Assembly (NCBI GenBank): GCA_037446165.1
Contig: JBBIJC010000029.1
Span: 1 to 24,730 of the forward strand
DNA length: 24,730 bases
Source of the DNA: Parasulfuritortus sp037446165
GTDB lineage: Bacteria > Pseudomonadota > Gammaproteobacteria > Burkholderiales > Thiobacillaceae
Direction: 5' to 3'
A program made the position numbers and the translations under genes. The notes under the pieces were generated by a model that was given only the letters and a program-made list of their open reading frames with translations, was not told the origin of the DNA and did no database searches. Below are positions 24,606 through 24,730 of this stretch, piece by piece. The number at the start of each line of letters is the position of its first letter. The stretch's first letter is position 1.

Positions 24606-24730
24606 ATGCCGTTGGACTGCATTCAGCAAACGGGAATCAGCAAGAAACTATCGCCCGGCCAGCCGGGAACCAAGCGCTACCTGCGCCAGTTCGGCGATGC
24701 GCTCGTCTGCGTCCGCTACCGCATGCATCC
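24606..24730 (+). CDS. Small unrecognised protein, 3' end cut by window edge
   Basis: The ATG at 24606 follows AGGGAGAG (24594-24601) at normal spacing. The frame is open to the window end, giving at least 41 residues (MPLDCIQQTGISKKLSPGQP and on, with FGDALVCVRYR near the cut). I do not assign a function. The strong ribosome-binding site and the basic, ordered-looking sequence support a real gene. It starts 15 bases after the inserted element. Confidence 0.65.
   Translation, partial: MPLDCIQQTGISKKLSPGQPGTKRYLRQFGDALVCVRYRMH

Noticed and set aside
1..24730. CRISPR arrays, tRNA or rRNA genes, prophage genes, full insertion sequences
   Set aside because: No regularly spaced direct repeats, no cloverleaf or rRNA-like sequence and no transposase or integrase frames were seen.

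Overview
The window is a compact, GC-rich proteobacterial chromosome segment made mostly of housekeeping genes. Gene order and sequence features suggest a betaproteobacterium. These are fur next to bamE-dapB, the run pyrG-kdsA-eno-ftsB, zipA followed by ligA, and a LigA with the motif LSIRTETDT. An autotrophic or sulfur-oxidising member of Nitrosomonadales is possible, but that is inference and no marker here proves it. A run of 100 N (19463-19562) shows that this is a draft scaffold.

Layout. Positions 1-1633 hold the 3'-truncated fur gene (minus) divergent from bamE-dapB (plus), with a perfect 21-bp palindrome between them. htpG (1734-3596) follows a hairpin terminator. A zinc-ribbon Nudix hydrolase (minus) is divergent from purL (4299-8228). 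Between purL and pyrG (8229-8636) lies a broken remnant of a GGDEF diguanylate cyclase gene. Positions 8637-16951 form one long, tightly packed run: pyrG, kdsA, eno, ftsB, zipA, ligA, galU. Most of its junctions overlap by 4-17 bases. It links CTP, Kdo and UDP-glucose synthesis with glycolysis, division and DNA joining. galU meets the NAD(P)H-hydrate dehydratase gene nnrD tail to tail.

Positions 17865-21255 are the least ordinary part. They hold a four-gene plus-strand cassette with gaps of 7-13 bases: a 96-residue receiver domain lacking its middle third, an unrecognised 292-residue protein, a MoxR-type AAA+ ATPase interrupted by the assembly gap, and a protein combining an HExxH metallopeptidase-like domain with a C-terminal VWA domain. 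This resembles the ATPase plus VWA-partner remodelling systems (RavA-ViaA, NorQ-NorD, CbbQ-CbbO), but the set of partners is different and no substrate gene is adjacent.

Positions 21262-23085 (minus) encode an exported LysM-like/FecR/Fn3-like repeat protein. It is divergent from purT, the formate-dependent GAR transformylase, which feeds the purine pathway in which PurL also acts. The right end carries a 109-bp miniature inverted-repeat element (24482-24590) with 15-bp perfect terminal repeats, a 4-bp flanking duplication and two internal hairpins. It sits directly upstream of a small truncated gene.
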